A DNA stretch of 64,000 nucleotides, taken from the NCBI RefSeq assembly GCF_042676385.1, contig NZ_JBHTHA010000051.1, forward strand, positions 1-64,000, given 5' to 3'. The position numbers and the translations under genes are program-made. The notes beneath the pieces are model-generated. The model was given only the letters and a program-made list of their open reading frames with translations, did not search any database and was not told where the DNA came from. Below are positions 34,539-43,453 of this stretch, piece after piece. Every line of letters begins with the position of its first letter. Positions within the stretch are counted from its first letter, which is position 1. Origin of the DNA: Paenibacillus_E sp042676385. Its GTDB lineage: Bacteria > Bacillota > Bacilli > Paenibacillales > NBRC-103111.

Positions 34539-34567
34539 TTGACTTTGCTTAGGGGGACTGCTACACT
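34539..34567 (+). promoter_or_regulatory. Sigma-A promoter of purA
   Basis: TTGACT, a 17-base spacer and TACACT. The expected start point near 34574 gives a leader of about 320 bases before purA. Confidence 0.7.
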
Positions 34568-34573
34568 AGAGAC

Positions 34574-34893
34574 GGTGGAAAAACCTTGATCGAACGCTTG
34601 CAAAAACAAGGCTGGTTCGAGTAGAGGTCGTTTTTCATGCCGAAAGGTAGGATCCTCGAGCTTCTCAATCAAGGGTCGCTTCAAGACACCTACGTGTTCC
34701 TTTGCGGTGAGTAAGCCCTCTAACCGGGTTAGTGCAGGATAACGGCACGCCTTTAGAGGAAATTGCATCGCCAGAGGGAAAGTTTTACGGACTCCATGCT
34801 TTAGCGCTTTAACGAAGTCCAACTTTCCTTTGTGGCACAAAAGCCATAGCGGCTCATTATGGGTGACTCGTCACCGTACGGAGGTTAGTGCAC
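34574..34893 (+). ncRNA. Long, apparently structured 5' leader of purA
   Basis: Several helices can be drawn. TCGAAC/GTTCGA (34590-34595 with 34615-34620) has CTTG/CAAG inside. GGAAAGTT/AACTTTCC (34777-34784 with 34821-34828) is stacked on GGACT/AGTCC (34789-34793 with 34816-34820). CTAACC/GGTTAG at 34720-34732 competes with CCTCTAA/TTAGAGG (34717-34723 with 34753-34759). GGTGA/TCACC at 34862-34875 lies just before the ribosome site. Minus-strand open frames here lack ribosome sites. A regulatory RNA is inferred, not shown. Confidence 0.45.
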
Positions 34894-36180
34894 ATGTCAA
34901 CGGTTGTTGTTGTCGGTACGCAATGGGGAGATGAAGGTAAAGGTAAAATCACGGATTTCTTGGCTGAGTCCGCAGAGGTTGTTGCTCGTTATCAAGGCGG
35001 GAACAACGCAGGCCATACGATCATAATCAGCGGCAAGAAGTACAAGCTGACGATGATTCCTTCCGGTATTTTTTATAAAGATAAAGCATGTGTGATCGGG
35101 AATGGGATGGTAATTAATCCGGCTGCACTTATTGAAGAAATCAATTACATTCATGATAATGGTTTTACGACGACAAATCTGCATATCAGTAATCGCGCGC
35201 ATGTCATCATGCCGTATCATCTGGTGCTTGACGGACTGGAAGAAGATCGTAAGGGCGACAGCAAAATCGGAACGACCCGCAAAGGAATCGGCCCTTGCTA
35301 TATGGATAAAGCAGCTCGTAACGGTATTCGCATCGCCGACTTGATGGACGCCGAAGAGTTCGAGCTGAAGCTTAGACGCATCGTTGCAGAGAAAAACGTT
35401 CTGATCGAACAAGTGTACGGATCCAAAGGCCTCGATGTCGAACCGATTCTCAAAGAATACCTCGGTTTTGCAGAAGTTCTTCGTCCCTATGTGACGGATA
35501 CTTCGGTCGTTCTGAATGAATATATCGATGAAGGCCGCCGCGTCCTGTTTGAAGGCGCACAAGGCGTAATGCTAGATATAGACCAAGGTACGTATCCATA
35601 TGTAACTTCGTCGAACCCAACAGCGGGTGGCGTATGTATCGGTTCCGGCGTAGGCCCAACGAAGATCCACAACATTATCGGTGTAGCTAAAGCTTACACG
35701 ACTCGTGTTGGCGACGGTCCGTTCCCAACGGAGCTGAACAATGAAACCGGCGACTGGATTCGTGAAAAAGGCTTCGAATACGGTACCGTCACAGGGCGTC
35801 CTCGCCGTGTCGGCTGGTTCGACAGCGTTGTTGTGCGTCATGCAAGACGCGTCAGCGGAATCACTGGCCTGTCTCTGAACTCTATCGACGTTCTGACAGG
35901 ACTAGAAACGGTCAAAATTTGCACAGGTTATATGTATCGCGGCGAGCTGATCGAACACTACCCAGCAAGCCTGAAGGCGATCTCCGAGTGCGAGGCAGTC
36001 TATGAAGAACTGCCAGGCTGGACCGAAGATGTATCCGAAGCACGTTCCTTGAGCGATCTGCCGGAGAATGCCAGACACTACATCGAACGTGTATCCCAAC
36101 TGACAGGCATTCCGATTGCGATCTTCTCCGTTGGTCGTAACCGGGAACAAACGAACCTAGTACGCCCAATCTACGCATAA
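34894..36180 (+). CDS. purA: Adenylosuccinate synthetase
   Basis: A 428-residue enzyme that joins IMP and aspartate using GTP, the first committed step to AMP. The GTP-binding loop is GTQWGDEGKGK near residue 8; NNAGHTI and the C-terminal GRNREQTNLV are present. An in-frame GTG at 34888 is too close to GGAGG; the ATG at 34894 is preferred. It is controlled by the candidate PurR site and leader upstream. Confidence 0.97.
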   Translation: MSTVVVVGTQWGDEGKGKITDFLAESAEVVARYQGGNNAGHTIIISGKKYKLTMIPSGIFYKDKACVIGNGMVINPAALIEEINYIHDNGFTTTNLHISNRAHVIMPYHLVLDGLEEDRKGDSKIGTTRKGIGPCYMDKAARNGIRIADLMDAEEFELKLRRIVAEKNVLIEQVYGSKGLDVEPILKEYLGFAEVLRPYVTDTSVVLNEYIDEGRRVLFEGAQGVMLDIDQGTYPYVTSSNPTAGGVCIGSGVGPTKIHNIIGVAKAYTTRVGDGPFPTELNNETGDWIREKGFEYGTVTGRPRRVGWFDSVVVRHARRVSGITGLSLNSIDVLTGLETVKICTGYMYRGELIEHYPASLKAISECEAVYEELPGWTEDVSEARSLSDLPENARHYIERVSQLTGIPIAIFSVGRNREQTNLVRPIYA

Positions 36181-36197
36181 TTCCACTTTTGACCACA

Positions 36198-36246
36198 ACA
36201 GACTGCCAATCTATATAGCGCTTAAGCTTATAGAATGGCAGTCTGT
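36198..36246 (+). terminator. Terminator of purA
   Basis: ACAGACTGCCA (36198-36208) and TGGCAGTCTGT (36236-36246) pair over 11 bases around an AT-rich inner stem. Confidence 0.8.
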
Positions 36247-36251
36247 TTGGC

Positions 36252-36312
36252 GAATAAACCTACCTATAAACGCGGTCGTGCATCTTCGATATACTGCGAT
36301 AAAGGTTTATTC
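36252..36312 (+). repeat. Dispersed intergenic hairpin repeat, copy 4
   Basis: The ends GAATAAACCT and AGGTTTATTC pair perfectly; the interior carries ACGCGGTCG. It starts 6 bases after the purA terminator. Confidence 0.85.
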
Positions 36313-36503
36313 ATAACGAAGTTATTCAGGGTGCATAATCGGCATCGAATCTTGAATGAAATCCGGGAAGTCCGGTACTCACGTAGCAAATCACTACGCT
36401 CCGTTCCTCCTTCTCCGAATTTCATCCAACCTTCTCGGTTCTGAAAGTGGAATAAATATAGAAATCCTCTAGGCTGTCCATCAGCTTAGAGGATTTCTTT
36501 TTT
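36313..36503 (+). terminator. Unexplained intergenic stretch ending in a strong terminator
   Basis: Between the repeat and the next gene no credible CDS is visible. GAAATCCTCTA (36461-36471) and TAGAGGATTTC (36487-36497) form an 11-bp stem followed by TTTTTT, a strong rightward terminator. Since purA already has a terminator at 36198, a second transcript may end here. Confidence 0.65.
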
Positions 36504-36583
36504 CTGTAAAGGGATTTAATGGTGATGAATTCGTCAATACTGGGAAGGAGGTAGTTGATAATGCGGCAGGAGTGATGTTGGGA

Positions 36584-37267
36584 ATGAAAGTCTTGCAATG
36601 GTTAACTAAAATTGTGATCGGAACCGTCCTTATTACATCGATTACTATATTCACGACGTGGTATGTGGTGAACATGTACGTTGAAGATATATTTCGACAA
36701 TTTAACATCCCGGCACTAGGTAAAAAGGTTCAATTTTCCGAATTTGCTGCAAGATTGGCGGGAGAGCTGAATATAGTTAAGCCAAGAGACGGGGGGAAAC
36801 AAGCGCCGACGACGAAGAACGACTCTTCAACCCCGTCCTCACAACCTGGGGCAAGTCCTAGCCCATCCGGCAACCTTTCGTCGAACGCTCAAAATTCGAG
36901 CAATGGGTCTCAAAACGGAGCGGGTGCAACGGGTTCCGACATAGCTGTTGGCGCTCACGGCGACTCAAAAGATGACGCTGTCGCTGTCATGGGGCGAGTC
37001 CACAGCGATGCGGATGCCCAAAAGAAGGATCTCGTTCTTTCCACCGAGGATTTCGCCAAGAAGAAGGAAGCTCTCTCCAGCGATGACAAAATGAAAATAT
37101 TTTCGCTAGTGGTGGCGAAGCTCCCGCAAAACGAAGTACAGCATTTGTCGGCCATTCTGGAGGACGGGATCACGACGGAAGAGGTGAAGGAGGTCGATCA
37201 AACGCTAAAAAAATATTTGAACGAACAGGAATACAAACAACTCATGGACATTATCAGCAAATATTAG
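36584..37267 (+). CDS. Membrane-anchored protein of unknown function with Ser/Asn-rich linker
   Basis: A 227-residue protein: one N-terminal membrane helix (about 6-30), an extracytoplasmic Ser/Asn/Gly/Pro-rich low-complexity linker (about 68-125) and a helical C-terminal domain (about 150-227, ending YKQLMDIISKY). Starts at 36575 and 36584 are both possible; AGGAG at 36568 is better spaced for 36584. I do not recognise the family. Its C-terminal end resembles that of the 48-residue protein encoded at 37723. It overlaps the convergent gene by 4 bases. Confidence 0.7.
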   Translation: MKVLQWLTKIVIGTVLITSITIFTTWYVVNMYVEDIFRQFNIPALGKKVQFSEFAARLAGELNIVKPRDGGKQAPTTKNDSSTPSSQPGASPSPSGNLSSNAQNSSNGSQNGAGATGSDIAVGAHGDSKDDAVAVMGRVHSDADAQKKDLVLSTEDFAKKKEALSSDDKMKIFSLVVAKLPQNEVQHLSAILEDGITTEEVKEVDQTLKKYLNEQEYKQLMDIISKY

Positions 37268-37539
37268 AATGCATGTTCATCATGGAGCAGGCCGCCGAAT
37301 TTCGTAATGGTATCTTCCGCTTGGCGGTAGCGTGATTTTTGGACACTAACCGTAAGCTCATAGGAAGGGGTTGCGGCAGAGCTATCCAAGCTTTGAACAA
37401 GTTCACTCGATTGATAGTCCACTATAAATGCGCCATGATGGTCATATTGAATATTTAGCACACCCTGCTGTTTGAGTTGCTCTGCCGCTAGCTTCAGGTT
37501 GTCCACGTTATCAAAAGTAGCCGTTAGATTTTTTTCCAT
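37264..37539 (-). CDS. Conserved hypothetical protein, 91 residues
   Basis: A small soluble alpha/beta protein starting MEKNLTATFDNVDNLKLAAE and ending GGLLHDEHAF. The pattern of residue-level self-similarity (NVDNLKLAAEQLKQQGV and SRYRQAEDTITKFGG) suggests two beta-alpha-beta halves as in small stress-protein folds. The frame is open further upstream, but AAGGAGA is placed for the ATG at 37539. Function is unknown. Confidence 0.7.
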   Translation of the reverse strand: MEKNLTATFDNVDNLKLAAEQLKQQGVLNIQYDHHGAFIVDYQSSELVQSLDSSAATPSYELTVSVQKSRYRQAEDTITKFGGLLHDEHAF

Positions 37540-37560
37540 TTGGGATTTTCTCCTTTGCGT

Positions 37561-37665
37561 ATTTCGCCAGAAAAACTGACATAGGAAGCATAGGCCGAGT
37601 TTTTCGCAAGAAAAGCTGACATCGGATACGTATGCTTGAAGTTTTCGATAGAAAACGGAACTAGT
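37561..37665. repeat. Three imperfect tandem hairpin repeats
   Basis: Units of about 41 bases start near 37561, 37600 and 37642. Each begins with a TTTCG-(4)-GAAAA mini-palindrome; the first two continue CTGACAT and end in an AGCATA/TATGCT-type block. A single related piece, TTTTTCGCCAGAAAACTG, lies at 7543-7560 between yaaA and dnaN. The remaining bases up to 37722 show nothing else. Confidence 0.65.
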
Positions 37666-37722
37666 CAGCACTAGCTTTCGCCATATTTTTACCTTGAAGT
37701 TCAAAGTAAGGGGTTTCTTAAC

Positions 37723-37869
37723 ATGAATTTCGAGCGTTTGGCGTCGGTTTTTAGGCGTTTGACACGAATCTATCACATGCCTGACCGGGTTAAAGTTGAA
37801 ATTGTCAGAGAGAGTGTGGTAAATTTAACAAAAGGAAGATATCCTCTCATGGATATTATGTCTAAATAA
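37723..37869 (+). CDS. Small protein, 48 residues, unknown function
   Basis: An ATG at 37723 with AAGGGG nine bases upstream opens a 48-codon frame ending TAA at 37869. The protein starts MNFERLASVFRRLTRIYHMP, is basic in its first half and ends RYPLMDIMSK. The ending resembles QLMDIISKY at the C terminus of the protein encoded at 36584-37267, which suggests a shared element. It is too short for length-based gene finding. Confidence 0.6.
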   Translation: MNFERLASVFRRLTRIYHMPDRVKVEIVRESVVNLTKGRYPLMDIMSK

Positions 37870-37918
37870 GGTTGATTTATGTATCTGTGGATGCAAAACC
37901 GTCTAAAGGGAGAAGATC

Positions 37919-39457
37919 ATGACAGGTTTCAGGGGAATGCGCTTTGTCATGGATCTCATCGAGAGATTCAAGGCTAAGCGAGAAAGCTTGACCGGAAATG
38001 AATCAGACAAGCAGCAACAGGAAACGACGACAACAACGACGCTGGCGGTAATGAAACGACATAAATGGCCTCTTATTCTGGGAGCGGGCGCAATCGCTCT
38101 GACAGGGGCAATCACCATTGCTGGACATCAATATGTAGAAGCAGGCATGGTCAATGTGTACCATGTGATGCTGAATGATCAAGAAATCGGAATCGTAAGC
38201 GACAGCAAGATTATCGATGAATATAAACAGAGCAGACCGCTAGAAGTACAGAAGAATTATCCAGATGTCCATGTGGTGCTTGAAACATCCAGCGTTACCT
38301 ATAGAGCTGAGAAGGCTTACAATAAAAAGACGGATGACGCAGCCGTTATCGCTTCATTGAACTCGCTTTTAATACCAAAGCCGACCGGTGTTGAACTCAA
38401 GGTGGACGGCAAGGTCGTTGCGATTGTGAAGGATCAAGAGACGGCAGATCGGATTCTCGAGCAGGTGAAGGCACCCTTTACACCAAAAGGCAAGGAATCC
38501 GCTAAGGTAGCTGTTCTTTCCGCAAGCGCCGGCGATGATATCAGCACAGCGCCATCCGAGCTCGATAAGGTCGAGTTTATCCAGCAAGTTGATAAGGTTG
38601 AAGTACCTATCGATCCGAAGGATTTAGCCAAACCGGACGACGTCGTCAAAAAGCTGCAAACCGGTGATGTACAGCCAGCTAAATATACGGTTGTTGAAGG
38701 AGACTGCGTCTCTTGCATCGCCAAGAAACTGGGCATTTCCAAACAGTTTATTTATGACAAGAATCCAGGCATTCAAGATGATAAGCTGAAGATCGGCAAT
38801 CAGCTGGATGTGACCGTACTGCAACCGACACTCTCCGTCAAAACGACGGAAAAGGTTGTCCAAAATCAAGAGATTCAATATGATACCGAGTACGTGAAAG
38901 ACGATTCTATGCGGGTTGGTGTCGTTCAACCGATTTCGCCGGGCAAGAACGGTTTGAAAAAGGTGACGATTCAGGTTACAAAGGTCAACGGTTTAATGAC
39001 TGAAGAGAAAGTCGTTAATGAAGACATTATCGATCAACCTGTAACCGCTAAGGTGAAAAAGGGTACGAAAGTCATTCAAGGCGAAGGTACTGGCAAGTTT
39101 GCATGGCCGGTAGTCTCACCAAGTATTACGAGTACATTCGGTATGCGTTGGGGCAAGCTGCACAAAGGCATTGATATTACGGGCAACAAGAACATTATGG
39201 CGGCCGATAACGGTAAAATCAGCGAAACCGGTTATAAATCAGATTACGGCAATTATATTATTATCAATCATCTGAATGGTTACGAAACGTTATACGGACA
39301 TTTGAGCAAGATCACCATCTCTCAAGGTGCGATTGTAGAAAAAGGCGACAAAATTGGCATTATGGGGAGTACAGGCGACTCTACAGGCGTGCATTTGCAT
39401 TTCGAAGTCCATAGCGGTGGAGAGCTGCAAAATCCTTTAAAATATTTGAATCGCTAG
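37919..39457 (+). CDS. LysM, G5 and M23 domain peptidoglycan endopeptidase
   Basis: A 512-residue envelope hydrolase. A cytoplasmic N-terminal tail (1-43) is followed by one membrane helix (about 48-70), an extracellular region, a LysM motif (about 258-305, KYTVVEGDCVSCIAKKLGIS), a G5 domain (about 310-390) and an M23 peptidase domain (about 405-505). Zinc-site motifs are HKGIDI and HLHFEVH, so it should be an active metallopeptidase cutting stem-peptide cross-links. A GGGAGA site precedes the ATG. It lies just before walRK, a regulator of such hydrolases. Confidence 0.92.
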   Translation: MTGFRGMRFVMDLIERFKAKRESLTGNESDKQQQETTTTTTLAVMKRHKWPLILGAGAIALTGAITIAGHQYVEAGMVNVYHVMLNDQEIGIVSDSKIIDEYKQSRPLEVQKNYPDVHVVLETSSVTYRAEKAYNKKTDDAAVIASLNSLLIPKPTGVELKVDGKVVAIVKDQETADRILEQVKAPFTPKGKESAKVAVLSASAGDDISTAPSELDKVEFIQQVDKVEVPIDPKDLAKPDDVVKKLQTGDVQPAKYTVVEGDCVSCIAKKLGISKQFIYDKNPGIQDDKLKIGNQLDVTVLQPTLSVKTTEKVVQNQEIQYDTEYVKDDSMRVGVVQPISPGKNGLKKVTIQVTKVNGLMTEEKVVNEDIIDQPVTAKVKKGTKVIQGEGTGKFAWPVVSPSITSTFGMRWGKLHKGIDITGNKNIMAADNGKISETGYKSDYGNYIIINHLNGYETLYGHLSKITISQGAIVEKGDKIGIMGSTGDSTGVHLHFEVHSGGELQNPLKYLNR

Positions 39458-39585
39458 TTAACTGAAGAGGCGAGGTCGAACCGGAAAGTACGGGGGGCCT
39501 TGTCTCTTTTTGCTTGGAATTATGGTAAAATAGATGAAAGTATGTAAATGGATGGACGACATTTATGAAGTAGGCGGTGGTAGGT

Positions 39586-40305
39586 TTGTTTGGCAAAATT
39601 CTTGTGGTAGATGACGAACAACCGATTGCAGATATTTTGAAATTCAATTTGGAAAAAGAGGGCTATCAAGTCATCTGCGCATATGATGGCGGCAGTGCGG
39701 TCGAGCTTGCTTTTTCGGAGCAACCGGATTTGATTTTGCTTGATCTGATGCTGCCTGTGAAGGATGGCATGGACGTGTGCCGGGAAGTTCGATCGAAGCT
39801 GAATACTCCTATCATTATGCTGACAGCTAAAGATACAGAACTGGATAAAGTGCTTGGCCTAGAAATGGGTGCAGATGACTATGTGACCAAGCCTTTTGGC
39901 ACAAGGGAGCTGCTAGCCCGGGTGAAGGCGCACCTGCGCAGACAGACGAAAGCTCAAGCTGCACCTCCTGAACTTGATACGCAGCGCAATGGGATGCGGA
40001 TTCATGGGCTGTTTATCGATAACGACATGTACATGGTGTATAAAGACGGGGCTCCGCTCGATCTGACGCATAGAGAATTTGAATTGATTCAATATTTGGC
40101 TAAAAACTCGGGTAAAGTGATGACGCGCGAACACCTTCTTCAGGCGGTATGGGGCTTCGAATATTTCGGCGATGTGCGAACAGTGGATGTGACGATTCGG
40201 CGTTTGCGTGAGAAGCTGGAAACCGATCCGAGTCGTCCGGAGTACATTATGACGCGCCGAGGTCTCGGCTATATGATGCGGAGTCCGAAAGTCGGTGGCT
40301 TCTAA
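39586..40305 (+). CDS. walR: Response regulator WalR (YycF)
   Basis: An OmpR-family regulator of cell-wall metabolism. Receiver domain: KILVVDDEQPIADIL, phospho-Asp in LILLDLMLPVKDG, and MLTAKD; winged-helix DNA-binding domain: VMTREHLLQAVWGFEYFGDVRTVDVTIRRLREK. A GTG at 39577 or the TTG at 39586 could start translation; GGTGG fits the TTG. walK follows after two bases. Confidence 0.96.
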   Translation: MFGKILVVDDEQPIADILKFNLEKEGYQVICAYDGGSAVELAFSEQPDLILLDLMLPVKDGMDVCREVRSKLNTPIIMLTAKDTELDKVLGLEMGADDYVTKPFGTRELLARVKAHLRRQTKAQAAPPELDTQRNGMRIHGLFIDNDMYMVYKDGAPLDLTHREFELIQYLAKNSGKVMTREHLLQAVWGFEYFGDVRTVDVTIRRLREKLETDPSRPEYIMTRRGLGYMMRSPKVGGF

Positions 40306-40307
40306 GC

Positions 40308-42137
40308 ATGAAAGGCATCCGCTTCTTTCAATCGATTCAGTCGAAGCTGATTATCATCTACGTGTTGCTCATTCTTATTGCTATGCAGCTCATTGGTGTT
40401 TATTTTTACAAAACGGTGGAGACGTATTTCAAGAACGACTTTCTCGCATCCCGTAACAGCCAGGCGACGCTGCTCGCCGGGTTCGTGGGGTCTTATTTGA
40501 CAGGCGACCAAGATAGCAAGAATGCGGAAGGCAAGAAAACTTACGCTGATTTAAACGAGTTTGTCAGCAATTTATTTTCCATTAATAACGCGGAAATACA
40601 GATTATCGATGCCAACGGGAATGTCATCAGCACGTCGGTGCCCGGTCATTTGAAGCAGCGTAACACGCAGCCTGAAGTCATTCGGGCCTTACAAGGGATT
40701 AAGGATAATCAGCGCATTTTTACGGATGAGGACGGCTACCGCAAGTTGGTTATTGCGAAGCCGGTAGGCAGCGGTGTCCGTGTGCTTGGTGCGGTATATA
40801 TCATTGCGTCGATGGAAGATGTGTATAAAACGATCAGTTCGATCAACCGCATCTTAATCTCCGGCACGTTGATAGCACTGGGGTTAACCGCGATTCTCGG
40901 TGTGATTCTGTCGAGTACGATTACGAATCCGATTAAAGAGATTACGAGGCAGGCTACGGCGGTTGCGGAGGGCAATTTTGACCAGCAAGTCCGTGTGCAA
41001 GGAACCGATGAGATCGGTCAGCTGGGACATACGTTCAACTTCATGATGAACCGGCTGAAGGAAGCGCTCTCGCTTAACGAAGAGGAGAAGGAGAAGCTCG
41101 CCTCGATCTTGACCAATATGAATGACGGTGTCATCGCGACGGATGATAGGGGACAAGTCATCGTGCTTAACCGGCGGGCGAAACAGATTCTCCAGACGGA
41201 AGAAGAGGCGACGCTTGGACGGGAAATCTCGGATGTGCTCGGGATTCCGATGGAAACGATTCGCGAGTTTATCAGTGGGCAGGTGAACACAACGCTGCTT
41301 GATATTGAGCTCCCCGATGAGGAGGAGCAGCTCTCGGTCCGGATTACGTTCACGCCGATTCACCGCCGGGGAGAGGGGCAGCACGGGATCATTGTAGTGC
41401 TCCAGGACGTCACCGAACAGGAGAAGCTGGAACAGGCGAGGCGCGAGTTCGTAGCGAATGTGTCGCATGAGCTGCGGACGCCGCTGACGACGATCAAGAG
41501 CTATCTGGAGGCGCTAGACGACGGCGCCATCGAGGAGCCGCAGCTCGCGTCGCGCTTCATCGGCGTTACGCGCAGCGAGACGGAGCGGATGATCCGTCTG
41601 GTGACGGATCTCTTGCATCTGTCGAGGCTAGATTCGAAGCAATCGATGATGAGTAAATCGTCGACACTCGTAAGCGAGATGCTGGAAGAGGTGGCGGACC
41701 GTTTCTCGTTTCAGCTGCGCCAGCGGAAGATTCGCATCAGCATTCAGGTAGATCCAGACGTGAACCGGTTGCTGCTGGACCGGGACAAGATCGATCAAGT
41801 GCTCGACAATCTCGTTTCGAATGCGATCAAATATACCGGTGATGAAGGGGCCATCCGCCTAAGCGCGAGAAAAATCGACAAAGAGATGCTGGAAATTTCG
41901 GTGCAGGACAATGGAATCGGGATTCCCAAGAAGGATCTGACCCGCATCTTTGATCGATTCTATCGTGTGGACAAAGCACGCTCTCGAAATATGGGCGGAA
42001 CGGGGTTGGGACTTTCAATTGCCCGGGAAATAGTAAAAGCGCACGGAGGAACAATAGCTCTGGATTCAGAGCTTGGACAAGGAACTCGCGTTACATTTAC
42101 GCTGCCGATGGGGCAAGAGGAGGATGAGTCGGTATGA
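40308..42137 (+). CDS. walK: Sensor histidine kinase WalK (YycG)
   Basis: A 609-residue membrane kinase: two helices flanking an extracellular PAS-like sensor (about 35-185), HAMP (about 205-255), PAS (about 260-370), HisKA with the phospho-His in FVANVSHELRTPLTTIKS and HATPase with DNLVSNAIKYT and GGTGLGLSIAREIV. It phosphorylates WalR. It overlaps walH by 4 bases. Confidence 0.97.
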   Translation: MKGIRFFQSIQSKLIIIYVLLILIAMQLIGVYFYKTVETYFKNDFLASRNSQATLLAGFVGSYLTGDQDSKNAEGKKTYADLNEFVSNLFSINNAEIQIIDANGNVISTSVPGHLKQRNTQPEVIRALQGIKDNQRIFTDEDGYRKLVIAKPVGSGVRVLGAVYIIASMEDVYKTISSINRILISGTLIALGLTAILGVILSSTITNPIKEITRQATAVAEGNFDQQVRVQGTDEIGQLGHTFNFMMNRLKEALSLNEEEKEKLASILTNMNDGVIATDDRGQVIVLNRRAKQILQTEEEATLGREISDVLGIPMETIREFISGQVNTTLLDIELPDEEEQLSVRITFTPIHRRGEGQHGIIVVLQDVTEQEKLEQARREFVANVSHELRTPLTTIKSYLEALDDGAIEEPQLASRFIGVTRSETERMIRLVTDLLHLSRLDSKQSMMSKSSTLVSEMLEEVADRFSFQLRQRKIRISIQVDPDVNRLLLDRDKIDQVLDNLVSNAIKYTGDEGAIRLSARKIDKEMLEISVQDNGIGIPKKDLTRIFDRFYRVDKARSRNMGGTGLGLSIAREIVKAHGGTIALDSELGQGTRVTFTLPMGQEEDESV

Positions 42138-43423
42138 TAGAAAGCCTGAAATCGATCGTTCTCGTCGTCTTAATCGGAGTCAGCTTGTATCAGAGCTTCT
42201 TGCTCTCCTCGTATAACCCGCCGAAAGGCGAGCCTATCCAGCAAAGCAATTACGTCCAGACAGAAACGCCAGGCAAGCAATCGGAGCTGCAGGACATGCT
42301 TTTTCCTGACCAAATTATTGTGCATCTGGGCAACCAGCAGCACTCTGTTTTGTATCCAAGCAATTATTACTACACGCGCCTCTTAGATAATATTAAGCAA
42401 CGCAGTTTTGATGGATTCCGGAAAACCACGATGTATTTGGCCAATGTGAACTGGGAGGACGTTCGAACGAAGCAGCAAGGGGTCGAGATGCGTTTTCGGG
42501 AAGGCATTCCGTTCAGTGTCATGCAGCAATTGCTTCGAATTGAAGGTGAAATTCCCGCCGAGAATGATAAAATTACGCGCATATGGATTTTTTCAAAAGG
42601 CAATAACGAGGATGTGCGTGCGTTCTTTTTTACAGACTCCCCAAGCGTGGGGTACGAAGTCGTGCGGGCTGATTTTACGAGTAAAGACGTGGAGAATTTC
42701 GCCGCCTACGGCGATTTGACCAACCTCTACAAAACGACGAATAATGGCGATTATTATTTGCCGATTAAACCGCTTCGAGTACCCAGCTACTCGTTCAACT
42801 ACAGCCTGTTAACGGCCGATCAATTGAAGCAGAGTCTGTTTGTTGACCCTGGCATTACGAGGAACTTGAAGGAACGGGATGGCTCGGAGATTTATACGGA
42901 CAGTAAACGCGGATTCCAGATCAATCGGGATCAGCGGTGGATTACGTATTCGGATCCTATCGCTCCGGTTGAGAGCAAGATCGATGTGCGGGAAGATCTG
43001 CTCGCAGGGATTAAGTTCATCAATCAGCACATTGGTTGGGACGGGAAATATGTCGTAGCCCGCACGCCGCAGAAACAGTCTTATGACAACCATACGTTTA
43101 CGTTCCGTGAATATTATGAATCGCTTCCGATTATTACGAATCAGTTGGAAGGCTTCGGTTCTATGAAGCTGCAAGTTCAAAAAGGCCTCGTATCCGGCTT
43201 TGAGCGCTCGATGATCATTCCGGACCTCAAGACAGGACAGCGACGGGATGCTGAGCTGATCTCTGGCGACGTACTGGAAGAAAGGCTGCAGTCTTATCAA
43301 CGCCGGACGAGTATTCTTTCTATTTTCCCGGCTTACAGGCCGATTCTATCGGAAAAGACGCTTGTGCTGGCGCCGACATGGGCGCTGGAGCTGCGGGATG
43401 GCACATTTGATTTTATGGAATGA
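42134..43423 (+). CDS. walH: WalRK regulatory protein WalH (YycH)
   Basis: A 429-residue protein with an N-terminal membrane helix (about 6-27) and a large extracytoplasmic domain of the YycH family. YycH and YycI modulate WalK through membrane-helix contacts. It starts within the walK stop, so it is translationally coupled. Sequence is diverged, as is usual for this family. Confidence 0.9.
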   Translation: MIESLKSIVLVVLIGVSLYQSFLLSSYNPPKGEPIQQSNYVQTETPGKQSELQDMLFPDQIIVHLGNQQHSVLYPSNYYYTRLLDNIKQRSFDGFRKTTMYLANVNWEDVRTKQQGVEMRFREGIPFSVMQQLLRIEGEIPAENDKITRIWIFSKGNNEDVRAFFFTDSPSVGYEVVRADFTSKDVENFAAYGDLTNLYKTTNNGDYYLPIKPLRVPSYSFNYSLLTADQLKQSLFVDPGITRNLKERDGSEIYTDSKRGFQINRDQRWITYSDPIAPVESKIDVREDLLAGIKFINQHIGWDGKYVVARTPQKQSYDNHTFTFREYYESLPIITNQLEGFGSMKLQVQKGLVSGFERSMIIPDLKTGQRRDAELISGDVLEERLQSYQRRTSILSIFPAYRPILSEKTLVLAPTWALELRDGTFDFME

Positions 43424-43453
43424 ACATGATGATGAGCGAAGGCAGGTGAAGCC

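Noticed and set aside
34258..34840. Two minus-strand frames (93 and 111 codons) between dnaB and purA
   Set aside because: There is no ribosome site, no recognisable protein features, and they overlap the candidate PurR operator, promoter and leader.
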